The notes beneath the pieces were generated by a model. The model was not told the origin of the DNA and made no database searches. It saw nothing but the letters and a program-made list of their open reading frames with translations. From Robertmurraya kyonggiensis (GTDB lineage: Bacteria > Bacillota > Bacilli > Bacillales > Cytobacillaceae), in NCBI RefSeq assembly GCF_005116465.1, contig NZ_SWBM01000001.1:1426001-1490000 (forward strand): DNA of 64,000 bases. Reading direction: 5' to 3'. Made by a program: the position numbers and the translations under genes. Numbering within the stretch: position 1 is the stretch's first letter; each line of letters starts with the position of its first letter. Positions 25,832-35,630 of the stretch are shown here, piece by piece.

Positions 25832-27007
25832 CTAAATATATTGCCCAACTTTCACATGACCCTTAATTAGATTTCTCGCAATAATCATGCGCTGAATTTC
25901 ATCTGTTCCATCATAAATTCGCCATAGTCGTGCTTCACGGTACCATCTTTCAATCGGCAATTCCCGCGTATAACCCATTCCCCCATGGATTTGAAGGACT
26001 CGGTCAACAACACGATTCCCCATGTTAGAACCATACAATTTAGCCATGGAAGCCAAATGTCGATTATCCTCTCCATGATCCAATGTGAAGGCAGCATTTA
26101 ATACGAGCCATTTAGTTGCTTCAATTTCCACAGCCGAGTCGGCAATTTGCCATTGAATCGCCTGTCTCTCAGCGATAGGCTTTCCAAATGTAATTCGTTC
26201 CTTCGAATAATCAATAGCCATTTGTAAAAGTCGTTCAGCTGCACCAACTGCTCTGGCTCCGACAACCCAGCGAGCAAAACCGATCCATTCTAATCCGAGT
26301 TTATATCCACCGTGTACTTCTCCTAAAATATTTTCCTCTGGTACTCGAACATTATCAAATACTAATCCAGCTGGTCCCCATTCACCCATCGTATGGATAT
26401 ATTCTGACTTCCAGCCCATATCACGATCTACAATAAAGCATGTTACACCATCACGGCCTGTTGCTTGATGCTTTTCTTTGTCTGTAATCGCGATAACCAT
26501 AACAAAGTCAGCTTCATTCCCACCAGTAATGAACGTCTTTTCCCCATTTAGTACCCATTCACTATCGTCTTTCACGGCTGTCATTTTAATATTTCTTGTG
26601 TCGGAACCAGCACTTGGCTCAGTCATCGCAAAGCACGATTTTTTCTCACCATTAATCGTTGGAATCAAATATTTCTTTTTCTGCTCTTCATTCGCATAAT
26701 AGAGGATATTATCAGCTGAGCCGCCAAATGAAAAAGGTACAAATGTTTTTGAGGTTTCCATCATAACGATTGCCATCATCATTTGGCCTAAGTCCGCCCC
26801 ACCATATTCTGCTGGTGTATTAATTCCCCAAAACCCTGCTTCCTTTGCTTTTAGCTGAAGGTCCTTAAGTTTTCCAGCAGGCAAGCTTGGTCTTCCTTCT
26901 CTTTCATTTCTTAAGACCTCATTCTCTAATGGCATTAATTCCTTTTCCACAAACTTACGAATCGTTTGTTGCACCATTTTTTGTTCATCGGTTAATCGTA
27001 AATGCAT
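25832..27007 (-). CDS. Acyl-CoA dehydrogenase
   Basis: The 391-aa flavoprotein has the full family layout: TDEQKMVQQTIRKFVEKEL at the start, CFAMTEPSAGSDTRNIKM, FGKPIAERQAIQWQIADSAV and VLQIHGGMGYTRELPIERWY. The C-terminal YDGTDEIQRM carries the glutamate that is the usual catalytic base. It oxidises an acyl-CoA to the enoyl-CoA and passes electrons to ETF. The start is the ATG at 27007 with GGGAG upstream. A 105-bp gap follows before the reductase gene. The substrate may be branched or medium chain; this cannot be told from sequence. Confidence 0.9.
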   Translation of the reverse strand: MHLRLTDEQKMVQQTIRKFVEKELMPLENEVLRNEREGRPSLPAGKLKDLQLKAKEAGFWGINTPAEYGGADLGQMMMAIVMMETSKTFVPFSFGGSADNILYYANEEQKKKYLIPTINGEKKSCFAMTEPSAGSDTRNIKMTAVKDDSEWVLNGEKTFITGGNEADFVMVIAITDKEKHQATGRDGVTCFIVDRDMGWKSEYIHTMGEWGPAGLVFDNVRVPEENILGEVHGGYKLGLEWIGFARWVVGARAVGAAERLLQMAIDYSKERITFGKPIAERQAIQWQIADSAVEIEATKWLVLNAAFTLDHGEDNRHLASMAKLYGSNMGNRVVDRVLQIHGGMGYTRELPIERWYREARLWRIYDGTDEIQRMIIARNLIKGHVKVGQYI

Positions 27008-27032
27008 CACTTATCACTCCCGTTTTTTAATC

Positions 27033-28220
27033 TTATTTACATAACTCCAGCATGATTGCCATTCCTTGTCCACCGCCGACACAAAGAGTAGCTATACCAA
27101 GCTGTTCATCTCTTTTTCTCATTTCAAACAATAGGGTAGTCATGATCCGCGCACCCGTTGCCCCTATAGGATGTCCTAAGGCAATTGCCCCTCCATTGAC
27201 ATTCACTTTTTCCAAGTCTAACCGTGCCTCTTGAATTACAGCTAGTGCCTGTGCGGCAAACGCTTCGTTCAACTCTATCAATCCGATCTCTTGGCTCTTT
27301 CTGTTGGTACGTTCTAATAGTTTTTCAATTGCAGGAACAGGGCCAATCCCCATAAGTTCTGGAGAAACTCCTGAAACTGCCCAATCAACAATTTTTGCTA
27401 AAGGCTTTACACCTAGCGAGCGTGCTTTCTCTGCTTTCATAAGAATCATAGCCGCTGCCCCATCATTTCGGCCACATGCATTACCTGCAGTAACTACTCC
27501 ATTTTCTTTAAATACTGGTTTAAGCTTTACTAATTTTTCTAATGTGGTTTCCGCTCGTGGATGCTCATCTTCTACAAATAGGAAAGTTCGCTTTTTTTCC
27601 CTTACCTCCACTGGCACAATTTCTTCCATGAATTTTTGATTTTTTATGGCAGCCGCTGCTTTTTGCTGACTTTGGAGTGAAAAAATATCCTGATCCTTTC
27701 TAGAAATCTGATATTTTTCTGCCACATTCTCTGCAGTGATTCCCATCCCTAGTTCAACACCATATATTTCAATGGGTTGCTGTCCATTCTCTAAATGTGA
27801 ATCTACTAAATAAGGATTTCCTTCACCAAACCTAGAATTTCTCAAATAGATTGGAGCTCGGCTCATATTTTCCGTGCCACCAACTATAATGATGTCTCCA
27901 TGTCCAGATAAAATCTGTTGTACTCCAGATGTAACCGCTTGCATTCCTGAGGCGCATAATCGATTTACGGTAAAACCAGGTGTTGTCTCTGGTAGTCCTG
28001 CTCTTAAGGCAGCAACACGTCCAACATTTGAAGATTCAGTTGATTGCCTTACCTCACCCAAGATGACCTCACTAATTTGCTCTGGAACCAAACTTGTGCG
28101 ACATATTGCTTCTTTTACAACAATGGCTCCAAGCTCACCTGAACTAATATTTCTCAAACTACCACCAAATTTTCCAATCGGAGTTCTTACAGCACTTACG
28201 ATTACAATATCTTCCTTCAC
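27033..28220 (-). CDS. Thiolase, acetyl-CoA C-acyltransferase
   Basis: The 395-aa protein is a complete thiolase: acyl-enzyme Cys89 in [11 protein letters not shown], then [32 protein letters not shown] and the second Cys in [11 protein letters not shown]. The start is the GTG at 28220, giving [20 protein letters not shown], the normal thiolase N-terminus, with AAAGGAGG 12 nt upstream; an earlier in-frame GTG would add 11 unrelated residues. It catalyses the last cleavage step of the pathway coded by this operon. Confidence 0.9.
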   Translation of the reverse strand: MKEDIVIVSAVRTPIGKFGGSLRNISSGELGAIVVKEAICRTSLVPEQISEVILGEVRQSTESSNVGRVAALRAGLPETTPGFTVNRLCASGMQAVTSGVQQILSGHGDIIIVGGTENMSRAPIYLRNSRFGEGNPYLVDSHLENGQQPIEIYGVELGMGITAENVAEKYQISRKDQDIFSLQSQQKAAAAIKNQKFMEEIVPVEVREKKRTFLFVEDEHPRAETTLEKLVKLKPVFKENGVVTAGNACGRNDGAAAMILMKAEKARSLGVKPLAKIVDWAVSGVSPELMGIGPVPAIEKLLERTNRKSQEIGLIELNEAFAAQALAVIQEARLDLEKVNVNGGAIALGHPIGATGARIMTTLLFEMRKRDEQLGIATLCVGGGQGMAIMLELCK

Positions 28221-28262
28221 GATAGTGGATAACCTCCTTTCTCCATGGCTCACACATTTTTC

Positions 28263-29032
28263 TTAACTGTATTCCTTCTTCAGTTGAGCTGCTATGATAT
28301 TCTTTTGAATTTCAGAAGTTCCTTCGTAAATCCGTGTTATCCTTGCATCACGAAAATAGCGTTCAATCGGATAATCTTGGATATACCCCAATCCTCCCTG
28401 AACCTGGACAGCCTTATCAGCCACACGATAATATACTTCTGAACCGAAGAGCTTTAACATGGCCGCTTCCTTAATGACTTTATGTTTTTGATCGAACATC
28501 CATGCGACCCGATATGTAAAGGAACGCAGTGCTTCAATTTCTAGGTCCATCTCAGCTACCATATGTGCAATTGCTTGATGTTCAATAATGGGAACTCCAA
28601 ACTGCTCTCTGTCTATAACATAAGCCATAGATAAGTCCAGTAATTTCTGACAGGAGCCTAGATTGCGAGCAGCTAGTCCAGCCCTGCCATTTGCTAATAT
28701 CTTCAGAGCATTAACATAGCTTTCCCCTTCTTTACCTAACACATTTTCCTCCGGTACCTCACAATTTTCAAAAATTAGCTCTGCAGAATGAGAGCCCTTT
28801 AGACCCATCTTTCTCTCTATCTTTCCTACCTTAAAACCAGGAAAATCCTTTTCTACAATAAACGAAGTGATGCCTTTTGCCCCCTTTGTAGAATCTGTAA
28901 CAGCCATGACCGTAAACACATCCGCGATTGGAGCATTTGTTATTCCATGTCATTGGGCTCGACTTCATTTTCTATAAAATGGCGTATGGTTGTCTTTAAC
29001 AAAAGTGTTTCCTCGTCTAATTGAAAATTCAT
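28263..29032 (-). pseudogene. Second acyl-CoA dehydrogenase gene, disrupted by internal deletion
   Basis: A good start (AAAGGAGGG, ATG at 29032) begins a normal acyl-CoA dehydrogenase N-terminus, LDEETLLLKTTIRHFIENEV, but a TAA comes after 30 codons at 28940. In another frame, from about 28950 onward, the sequence continues as ITNAPIADVFTVMAVTD and the whole C-terminal half follows (KIERKMGLKGSHSAELIF, VQVQGGLGYIQDYPIERYF, YEGTSEIQ). About 120 residues of the middle are missing and the frames do not join. The rest is well preserved, so the deletion looks recent. It would have been the first gene of the operon. Confidence 0.85.
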
Positions 29033-29182
29033 ATTTTCCCTCCTTTATATGTCTATGTATTCTATTGAGTAAAAATTATGCTGAATTTCAAACCTCTGTA
29101 TACCTGTTCTAATTCTACAAAGAGATGTTTTAATCCTTTTCACATAAGTCTGCCTTCTTGGCAAAATCCGTAATTTCCTACG

Positions 29183-29215
29183 CAAAAAAAATTGAGCCAT
29201 CTGTTTAGATGACCC
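29183..29215 (-). terminator. Terminator of the secreted protein gene
   Basis: On the minus strand GGGTCATCT pairs with AGATGGCTC (with G-T pairs), followed by a run of eight Ts, just after the stop at 29221. Confidence 0.75.
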
Positions 29216-29220
29216 ACCTT

Positions 29221-29730
29221 TTAAGGATATAAATTATCAAACATCTTCTGCATAAAATGTTGTTCGTCACACTTTGCTGTCTCTAATGAAATTTCTTTTC
29301 CTTCCTTCACTATTTTTTCCTTTAATACCCATTTATCCTGTTCTTTTTCGATAGTTAACATAACATTATTATTGTTAATATCTTTGAATAGGATATAGCC
29401 AATTTTCGGATCAGGCTCAAAAAAATAAAGTCTCTTTTCTCCTCGATACTTTCCTGTCATCAATTTTTTCAGTGAATCAAAGACCTCATTTTTCCCTGAT
29501 AATATTTCATTTTTCCAAAGCTCGCTTGCAGTAAAATAAACGACTGGCTCCCTCTCAAGTAAATCAAAACTAGAAAGTACATCATTATTCACTAAATTAA
29601 TATACTCAGCTTTCGTTTCCTCAAGCATCTTCTTACATTTTGCAGATAACTCTTGTTCTTCTGCTTTGCTATGTATTGGCGCATTTATAGTTACAAATAA
29701 TACTAACAACAAAAAAAACAACTTTTTCAA
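29221..29730 (-). CDS. Secreted protein of unknown function
   Basis: The 169-aa product has a clear signal peptide (KKLFFLLLVLFVTINAPIHS, likely cleaved after SKA), then a mature domain of about 145 residues. Start is a TTG at 29730 with GAGGAGGTGG 7 nt upstream; the longer frame has no better start. The mature part has mixed strands (KRLYFFEPDPKIGYILFK, NNVMLTIEKEQDKWVLKE), similar in style to small NTF2-like or DUF3887-type secreted proteins, but I do not recognise the family. It follows two small genes on the same strand. Confidence 0.68.
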   Translation of the reverse strand: MKKLFFLLLVLFVTINAPIHSKAEEQELSAKCKKMLEETKAEYINLVNNDVLSSFDLLEREPVVYFTASELWKNEILSGKNEVFDSLKKLMTGKYRGEKRLYFFEPDPKIGYILFKDINNNNVMLTIEKEQDKWVLKEKIVKEGKEISLETAKCDEQHFMQKMFDNLYP

Positions 29731-29782
29731 ACAAACCACCTCCTCTCTATTATGAGAGAAAGCAAAAGTAATATACATATTT

Positions 29783-29974
29783 TTAGATATTATGCTTCTC
29801 GCAGTAATCTTCCACTAATTCCTCTAACAGATTGGGCTCTGGAAACTTCCCTTCAAAATAAAACGGAATTTCCTCCATGAATTCTCCTTCATGAAATACA
29901 TGAATTGCCCCATTTTGGTTGATGACACTAAATTCTGTTTCAAACCGATATCCATTTCGATCAATAGCACCCAT
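29783..29974 (-). CDS. Small conserved Bacillus-type protein
   Basis: The 63-aa acidic protein (SVINQNGAIHVFHEGEFMEE, LLEELVEDYCEKHNI) looks like the YbxH-type small proteins of Bacillus, though I am not certain of the family. AAAGGAG stands 8 nt before the ATG and overlaps the stop region of the preceding 50-aa gene, so the two form an operon. Function unknown. Confidence 0.7.
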   Translation of the reverse strand: MGAIDRNGYRFETEFSVINQNGAIHVFHEGEFMEEIPFYFEGKFPEPNLLEELVEDYCEKHNI

Positions 29975-29988
29975 TTTTCTCGTCTCCT

Positions 29989-30141
29989 TTAGCTTGGATC
30001 AACCTCATCAAAGGACAGTCTCGTCACATTCGTGTATTCGCCTTTATCAATTTCTTCATTCGTTGCATCTTGTTTTAATTCTTCTTGATCATTCATTCCA
30101 GGGGCCATAGTTGGTTCCTGCCCATTTTTCTTCTTATTCAT
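29989..30141 (-). CDS. Small acidic hydrophilic protein (50 aa)
   Basis: An ATG at 30141 with AAGGAGATG upstream opens a 50-codon frame: a basic start (NKKKNGQEP) followed by an acidic, Asp/Glu-rich chain (MNDQEELKQDATNEEIDKG) with no hydrophobic core. The composition resembles small spore-associated proteins of Bacillus but no family is recognised. It is directly upstream of the 63-aa gene. Confidence 0.6.
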   Translation of the reverse strand: MNKKKNGQEPTMAPGMNDQEELKQDATNEEIDKGEYTNVTRLSFDEVDPS

Positions 30142-30277
30142 ATGTTCATCTCCTTTTACTTACTTTGGCCAGAGTACAAGACGTTTATGCTAACTTTGAT
30201 TTAAGAAGTTTCCTTTTAAGATCCCGTTTCATACGATAATCGTAGGAAATTGAAAAAATAGAGAAGGATGTGAAAAA

Positions 30278-31015
30278 ATGGGCTTATATCAAGATCCTAA
30301 AGTAAAACCTAAGGTTTTTCATTCTATAAAAAATAGCTCCAATCAAAAAGAATTTAGAAGGAGCTATTTACAAGATATATTTGATGGGCAAGCAACCATA
30401 AACAAATCATTAGCTAAATCGGTGAAACAAGTGCGCCACTTTATTAAAAGCACTCGCGAATCACAAAATAACCAAATGACAGAAGTAATCAATAAGCTTA
30501 AACAAAAAGAAGAATTAGATTCACAAGTGCTTCATTTTATCGAACAACAAGAACAAATCACAGAAAGTCTTTTGCAAAGATTAGAGCTTTTAGAGAAAAA
30601 CAATGGAGCATTACTCGAGAAGATGAAAGCAGATGGGCTGTTAACTCAGGCAATATTAGAACAGCAGTCGGTGCAGGATACCATTCTTTCGAAAATTGCC
30701 GACAAGTTGGATGAAAATGAAGCCATTTCAGAACAATTGAAAAAACAAGATGAAGTATACGATGAATTCTCAAATAAGCTTAACCTACAAGAGGTTTTTC
30801 ATAATACCGTGATGGAACGCCTCGATCAACAAGAAGGACTAATTAAAAAGATTAATGGAGAAATTGATCATCTTCGCTCAGTTATTTACGAACGTGCCTC
30901 ACATATTGTTGAGAGCATAGAGAACAATTTTCAACGTATTACGAGCCCGATACAAAGATTCTTGGTTTCAAAAGATGACAAAGAAAAAGTAAAGGAAACA
31001 CAAAACCCCCAATAA
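30278..31015 (+). CDS. Coiled-coil protein of unknown function
   Basis: The 245-aa protein is hydrophilic and predicted to be almost all coiled coil from about residue 35 to 215, rich in Gln, Glu, Lys and Leu (INKLKQKEELDSQVLHFIEQ, LQRLELLEKNNGALLEKM). It has no membrane segment or signal peptide. GAAGGATGTG precedes the ATG. I do not recognise a named family; it may be a structural or spore-related protein. It converges with the sensor kinase and ends at a terminator. Confidence 0.7.
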   Translation: MGLYQDPKVKPKVFHSIKNSSNQKEFRRSYLQDIFDGQATINKSLAKSVKQVRHFIKSTRESQNNQMTEVINKLKQKEELDSQVLHFIEQQEQITESLLQRLELLEKNNGALLEKMKADGLLTQAILEQQSVQDTILSKIADKLDENEAISEQLKKQDEVYDEFSNKLNLQEVFHNTVMERLDQQEGLIKKINGEIDHLRSVIYERASHIVESIENNFQRITSPIQRFLVSKDDKEKVKETQNPQ

Positions 31016-31039
31016 TTAATGGGGGTTCGCTCGTTTTTT
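31004..31039 (+). terminator. Terminator of the coiled-coil protein gene
   Basis: AACCCCC (31004-31010) pairs with GGGGGTT (31021-31027); a six-T run follows at 31034. Confidence 0.75.
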
Positions 31040-33191
31040 AAGCTGTATGTGCTGGCAGGATGATATTAAATGTTGTACCCTTGTTCAATTCACTTTCAAT
31101 ATAAACAGTACCATTGTGACTCTCGATAATCTTGTAGCTAACCATTAAACCGAGACCATTTCCATCTTTCTTTGTTGTGAAAAATGGTTCACCGATCTTT
31201 TTCAGCTTATCCTCCGGAATTCCAACCCCAGTATCTTGAATCGAGATTTTAACTTGCTCTTGCTCTACATTTACTTTTACAGTTATATCGCCACCATTTG
31301 GCATCGCTTCGATTCCATTTTTGATAAAATTCAAGAACACTTGCTTTAAACGGTCTTCATCACATTCAATCTGGACAATATCGTCAGGAGCCTCTAGGTG
31401 CATCCGCACTTTTTTCTTCCTCGCTTCAAAATCCAGTAATGATACAACAGTTTGGACAATCGGAACAATATTCTTTTCCTTTAAGTCCACTGCTCTCGGT
31501 TTTGCTAACACCATAAAATCTTCAACAATCTGATTCACTCGATCAATTTCATCCAATATAATTTCAACAAATTCGCGCTTTTGAGGCTCAACTTCATCTT
31601 CAAGTAGTACTTCGGCATAACCCTTCATTGAAGTAAGCGGATTGCGGATTTCATGAGCAACACCAGCTGCAAGCTGTCCAACTGCAGCAAGCTTATCTTG
31701 ACGATGTAATATGTCTTCTGTACGTTTCCTCTCCGTAATATCATTACGAATCGCTAAATACTGATACGGCTTGCCATTCTCGTTCATAAAAGGAACAATC
31801 GTCGTATCTACCCAATAATAGGATCCATCCTTTGCTCGATTTCGGATTTCTCCCTTCCAAACATGTCCGTTCCCAATCGTCCTCCATAGGTTTTGGAAAA
31901 ATTGCTTACTATGATAGCCAGAGTTTAGAACGCTATGATCCTTACCGATAATATCTTCCTTGCTATATTTTGATATTTCACAGAATTTATCATTCACTTT
32001 TGTAATAATTCCTTTAGCATCCGTAAAAGCGACAATGGATGATTGATCTAAAGCAAATTTAATGTCTGTGATCTCTTTGACTGTTTCCTTCAATTTTCTT
32101 TCGGAGGTTTTCCGATCGGTAATATCAGTCCGAATGGATACATATTGATAAGGTTTCCCTTTATCATTTAAAAAAGGAACAATCGTCGTATCTACCCAAT
32201 AATAAGTTCCATCCTTCGCTTTATTACAAATCTCACCTTTCCATACCCCACCATTTCCAATCGTTTTCCATAGAGATTGAAAAAATTCTTTTGAATGGTA
32301 ACCAGAATTTAAAATCCGATGATTTTGTCCGATTAATTCTTCTCGTGAGAATTGAGAGATTTCAACAAACTTATCGTTCACATAAGTAATTGTACCTTTT
32401 GCATCAGTAATAGCCACAATCGAAGATACATCTAGAGCAGCTTTTATATCTTTTAAATTAGAGTCGGAAACAGCCAGCCTTTTGCTTACAAGTGCACTCG
32501 AACCAATTAATCCACTTAAAATAAGGACGGCAATTATTAAGATGACATAAATAAGAAAGCTGTCTTGAAAGGGAGTACCGTCGATTATTCGATCACTTTC
32601 AGCAATTTTCGTAGCTTTTAAAAGTAACAGATGCCCTTCAACGACTGCCCCTGTAATAATCAAAGCACTCAAAGGACGAAGCCACGTCTTTTTAGTAAGG
32701 CTTCCGATTCTCGGATTATACAGGAGCCAAAACACAAAATAAAACGACACAAATACAAGAACAGCTGCTACAACCAGAATGGCTATATTGTATGTGATCG
32801 ACATTTCAAGCCCAAACATCCCAATTGTATGAATGGCACAAACCGCACCAGTCATTAAGAAGCTGGCAATAAGTATATGAATTGTAGATGTATTCTCAAT
32901 CGAAACAGCATAAAAAGACATCCCTGTAAAACAAATCCCCACTACGATTGCCAACAGCGTAATAAGCAAATTATAATTTGAAGTTGCAGTTACATCTAAT
33001 GCCAACAAAAAATTCATGATCCAAATACCGAAGCTTAACGATAATGAGCCACCGATAAATAATAGTGGTCTATTTCGTTCAGATGTCCTTAGCATTGAAA
33101 ACATATCTAAAGCTGAATACGTTGCCATCATTGTTAAAATAACAGCGACGCCCATAATAATCGGGTCCACTGAGTTCAAAAGATTTTCCAT
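31038..33191 (-). CDS. Membrane sensor histidine kinase with two near-identical PAS domains
   Basis: The 717-aa protein begins with about seven membrane segments containing an MHYT-like motif (CAIHTIGMFGLEM). Two PAS-PAC modules follow (about 250-370 and 375-490), sharing long near-identical stretches such as KDG(T/S)YYWVDTTIVPF. Then come HisKA with H513 in VAHEIRNPLTSMKGYAEV and an ATPase domain (FLNFIKNGIEAMPNGG, DTGVGIPEDKL, TKKDGNGLGLMVSYKI). The HEIRNPLTS box is like that of the Kin kinases that feed the Bacillus Spo0F phosphorelay. No response regulator is adjacent, which also fits that group. A weak AAAGGA precedes the ATG. Confidence 0.88.
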   Translation of the reverse strand: MENLLNSVDPIIMGVAVILTMMATYSALDMFSMLRTSERNRPLLFIGGSLSLSFGIWIMNFLLALDVTATSNYNLLITLLAIVVGICFTGMSFYAVSIENTSTIHILIASFLMTGAVCAIHTIGMFGLEMSITYNIAILVVAAVLVFVSFYFVFWLLYNPRIGSLTKKTWLRPLSALIITGAVVEGHLLLLKATKIAESDRIIDGTPFQDSFLIYVILIIAVLILSGLIGSSALVSKRLAVSDSNLKDIKAALDVSSIVAITDAKGTITYVNDKFVEISQFSREELIGQNHRILNSGYHSKEFFQSLWKTIGNGGVWKGEICNKAKDGTYYWVDTTIVPFLNDKGKPYQYVSIRTDITDRKTSERKLKETVKEITDIKFALDQSSIVAFTDAKGIITKVNDKFCEISKYSKEDIIGKDHSVLNSGYHSKQFFQNLWRTIGNGHVWKGEIRNRAKDGSYYWVDTTIVPFMNENGKPYQYLAIRNDITERKRTEDILHRQDKLAAVGQLAAGVAHEIRNPLTSMKGYAEVLLEDEVEPQKREFVEIILDEIDRVNQIVEDFMVLAKPRAVDLKEKNIVPIVQTVVSLLDFEARKKKVRMHLEAPDDIVQIECDEDRLKQVFLNFIKNGIEAMPNGGDITVKVNVEQEQVKISIQDTGVGIPEDKLKKIGEPFFTTKKDGNGLGLMVSYKIIESHNGTVYIESELNKGTTFNIILPAHTA

Positions 33192-33493
33192 CCATGTATC
33201 AATCCTTTTTGCTGTTTATATAAAGCTCTTTTATTCTGGCAAGAGCCATGCATCATCAATATATCCTGGTGCTTAAATTGTTTTTTACGAAAACATCCTA
33301 ACATTACAACTATGATTGTAATGGAAAGTGTCGCAACAAGAAAGGAATATTTTATCTATTCACTAAAAAGGGACAAGATATTAGAATTCAGAATTTTTTA
33401 TAAAAAACAGTACACTTTTTCTAAACTTTCGCGTATACTGTACTATAACAGAACGAACAATGATAAACTGTGTCAAACAAGGAGGGGATTACG

Positions 33494-33628
33494 ATGATTC
33501 AAAGTCCAGTTGAATTTTTCCGTACGTTACCAAAAAAGGTTTGTCCTGAGTGTGGGCAGGTGATGCAGGAGCAAGCAGAATCCTATTTAATGGAATGCGA
33601 CCGCTGTTTATCAAAAAAGGTTGAGTAA
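33494..33628 (+). CDS. yhfH: YhfH-family small zinc-finger-like protein
   Basis: The 44-aa product has two CxxC knuckles (CPECGQVM and CDRCLSKK) after VEFFRTLPKK and matches the YhfH family of tiny Bacillus proteins, whose function is not known. AAGGAGGGG lies upstream of the ATG, and a strong terminator follows directly. Confidence 0.82.
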   Translation: MIQSPVEFFRTLPKKVCPECGQVMQEQAESYLMECDRCLSKKVE

Positions 33629-33630
33629 AG

Positions 33631-33677
33631 AAAAAATGCAATGAGGAGTTCATACAGCCTCATTGCATTTTTTCTTT
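33631..33677 (+). terminator. Terminator of the yhfH-like gene
   Basis: AAAAAATGCAATGAGG (33631-33646) pairs perfectly with its complement at 33658-33673, ending in a T run. Confidence 0.88.
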
Positions 33678-33803
33678 TAATCTAGTAATTGATTCATTTC
33701 ATAAAATATTTAGAAGAATATATTAATTATATTTAAAATTATGCTATTATTTAATTAGGGTATCGAAATAATAGTGCCCTGCCATACATAAGGAGGAGAA
33801 TAA

Positions 33804-35615
33804 ATGGAGAAAACTGTTGCTAGACGTTTGAAGCGTGAAGAAGTCCCTGTAGAACTTACATGGAAACTTGAAGATTTATTTCAGACCCCAGCAGACTGGG
33901 AAGCTGAAATTGCTGCAATAGAAGCAGAGCTATCTTCCTTTTCAACATACAAAGGAAGACTCCATGGGAGCGCAAGTACATTATTAGAATGTCTTGAACT
34001 ACAAGAAAAATTAATAATGAAGTTAATTTTGGTTGTCGTGTACGCACAGTTAAAGCAATCAGGTGACGGGACTGACCCGATCAATCAAGCAAATGCCTCT
34101 ATTATTGGTAATCTGCGTTCAAAAGTAGATGCAACTCTTTCTTTTATCAAATCAGAAATCATTTTAATAGAAGAAGAAACCATTCAGGCTTACTTACAAA
34201 AGGATGGCTTAAAACCATTTGAAAAGACTTTAATTGACATTTTAGATGAGAAAAAATATCGACTTTCTCCTGAAACTGAGGAAGTTTTAGCAGCATTAGG
34301 AATCGTACATGATGCTCCTTATGCTATCTATCAAACAAGCAAATTGGCTGATATGCAATTCAAATCCATTGAAGATGAAAATGGATTTGAACTGCCAAAC
34401 TCTTTTGCTCTATTTGAAGATCGTTATGAATTTACACCTGATACAAATACTCGTAGAAAAGCGTATGATTCATTTGTAGAGACATTAAACAACTATAAAA
34501 ATACATTTGCTGCAACTTATGCAACAGAAGTAAAGAAGCAAGTAACCTTAGCTAAATTAAGAGGTTATGATTCAGTTACGGACATGCTTTTACAGCCACA
34601 GCAAGTGACGACTGAAATGTACAATAATCAACTGGATATTATCCAAAAAGAGTTAGCTCCTCATATGCGTCGATATGCTCATTTAAAGAAGAAAGTATTA
34701 GGACTGGACGAGCTCCGCTTTTGTGATTTAAAAGCACCTTTAGATCCCGATTTCAATCCACAAACTACTTATGAGGAAGCAAGTGAAGTCATTTTAGGAG
34801 CATTAAAAGTCATGGGTCCTGAGTATTCAGAGATCATGAAAAAAGGATTAACGGAAAGATGGGTCGATTTAGCTGATAATGTCGGGAAAGCTACAGGCGC
34901 ATTCTGTTCAAGTCCTTATGGTTCTCATCCCTACATTTTGATTACGTGGACTGACACAATGCGAGGAGCATTCGTCCTTGCTCATGAACTAGGACATGCA
35001 GGACATTTCTATTTAGCGAATAAGAATCAACGAATTATGAATACTAGACCTTCTACGTATTTTGTCGAGGCCCCTTCTACGATGAATGAAATGCTTTTAG
35101 GTGACCATTTACTTTCGAATACAACAGATCCACAAATGAAACGTTGGGTTGTGTTACAGTTGCTCGGTACGTATTACCACAACTTTGTGACTCATTTATT
35201 AGAGGGTGAATACCAAAGAAGAGTCTATGCTTTAGCTGAAAAAGGTACACCATTAACGGCAAAAGTATTATGTGAGGTCAAAGGAAATGTCCTTTCCGAA
35301 TTCTGGGGAGATTCCGTTGTTTTAGATGAAGGTGCTAGCTTAACGTGGATGCGTCAACCACATTATTATATGGGTCTCTATCCTTATACTTATTCGGCTG
35401 GCTTAACAGCTTCCACTGCTATGTCACAATTGATTAAAGAAGAAGGCCAACCTGCTGTCGACAGATGGTTAGAAGTTTTAAAAGCAGGAGGAACAAAGAC
35501 ACCGCTTGATTTATTGAAACATGCGGGCATTGATATGTCACAGCCTGAGCCTATTAAAAAAGCAGTAGCATATGTTGGTTCATTAATCGATATTCTTGAG
35601 GAAAGTTACGAATAG
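33804..35615 (+). CDS. pepF: Oligoendopeptidase F (peptidase family M3)
   Basis: The 603-aa cytosolic metallopeptidase has the HExxH zinc site as HELGH (H394, E395, H398) in VLAHELGHAGHFYLA, the third ligand region in PSTMNEMLLGDHLL, and the PepF start VARRLKREEVP followed by TWKLEDLF. Length equals typical PepF (about 600 aa). It hydrolyses short to medium peptides and in B. subtilis the paralog affects sporulation when overexpressed. AAGGAGGAG stands 6 nt before the ATG. It is a single gene with its own terminator. Confidence 0.93.
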   Translation: MEKTVARRLKREEVPVELTWKLEDLFQTPADWEAEIAAIEAELSSFSTYKGRLHGSASTLLECLELQEKLIMKLILVVVYAQLKQSGDGTDPINQANASIIGNLRSKVDATLSFIKSEIILIEEETIQAYLQKDGLKPFEKTLIDILDEKKYRLSPETEEVLAALGIVHDAPYAIYQTSKLADMQFKSIEDENGFELPNSFALFEDRYEFTPDTNTRRKAYDSFVETLNNYKNTFAATYATEVKKQVTLAKLRGYDSVTDMLLQPQQVTTEMYNNQLDIIQKELAPHMRRYAHLKKKVLGLDELRFCDLKAPLDPDFNPQTTYEEASEVILGALKVMGPEYSEIMKKGLTERWVDLADNVGKATGAFCSSPYGSHPYILITWTDTMRGAFVLAHELGHAGHFYLANKNQRIMNTRPSTYFVEAPSTMNEMLLGDHLLSNTTDPQMKRWVVLQLLGTYYHNFVTHLLEGEYQRRVYALAEKGTPLTAKVLCEVKGNVLSEFWGDSVVLDEGASLTWMRQPHYYMGLYPYTYSAGLTASTAMSQLIKEEGQPAVDRWLEVLKAGGTKTPLDLLKHAGIDMSQPEPIKKAVAYVGSLIDILEESYE

Positions 35616-35630
35616 AATAATTATACGGTT

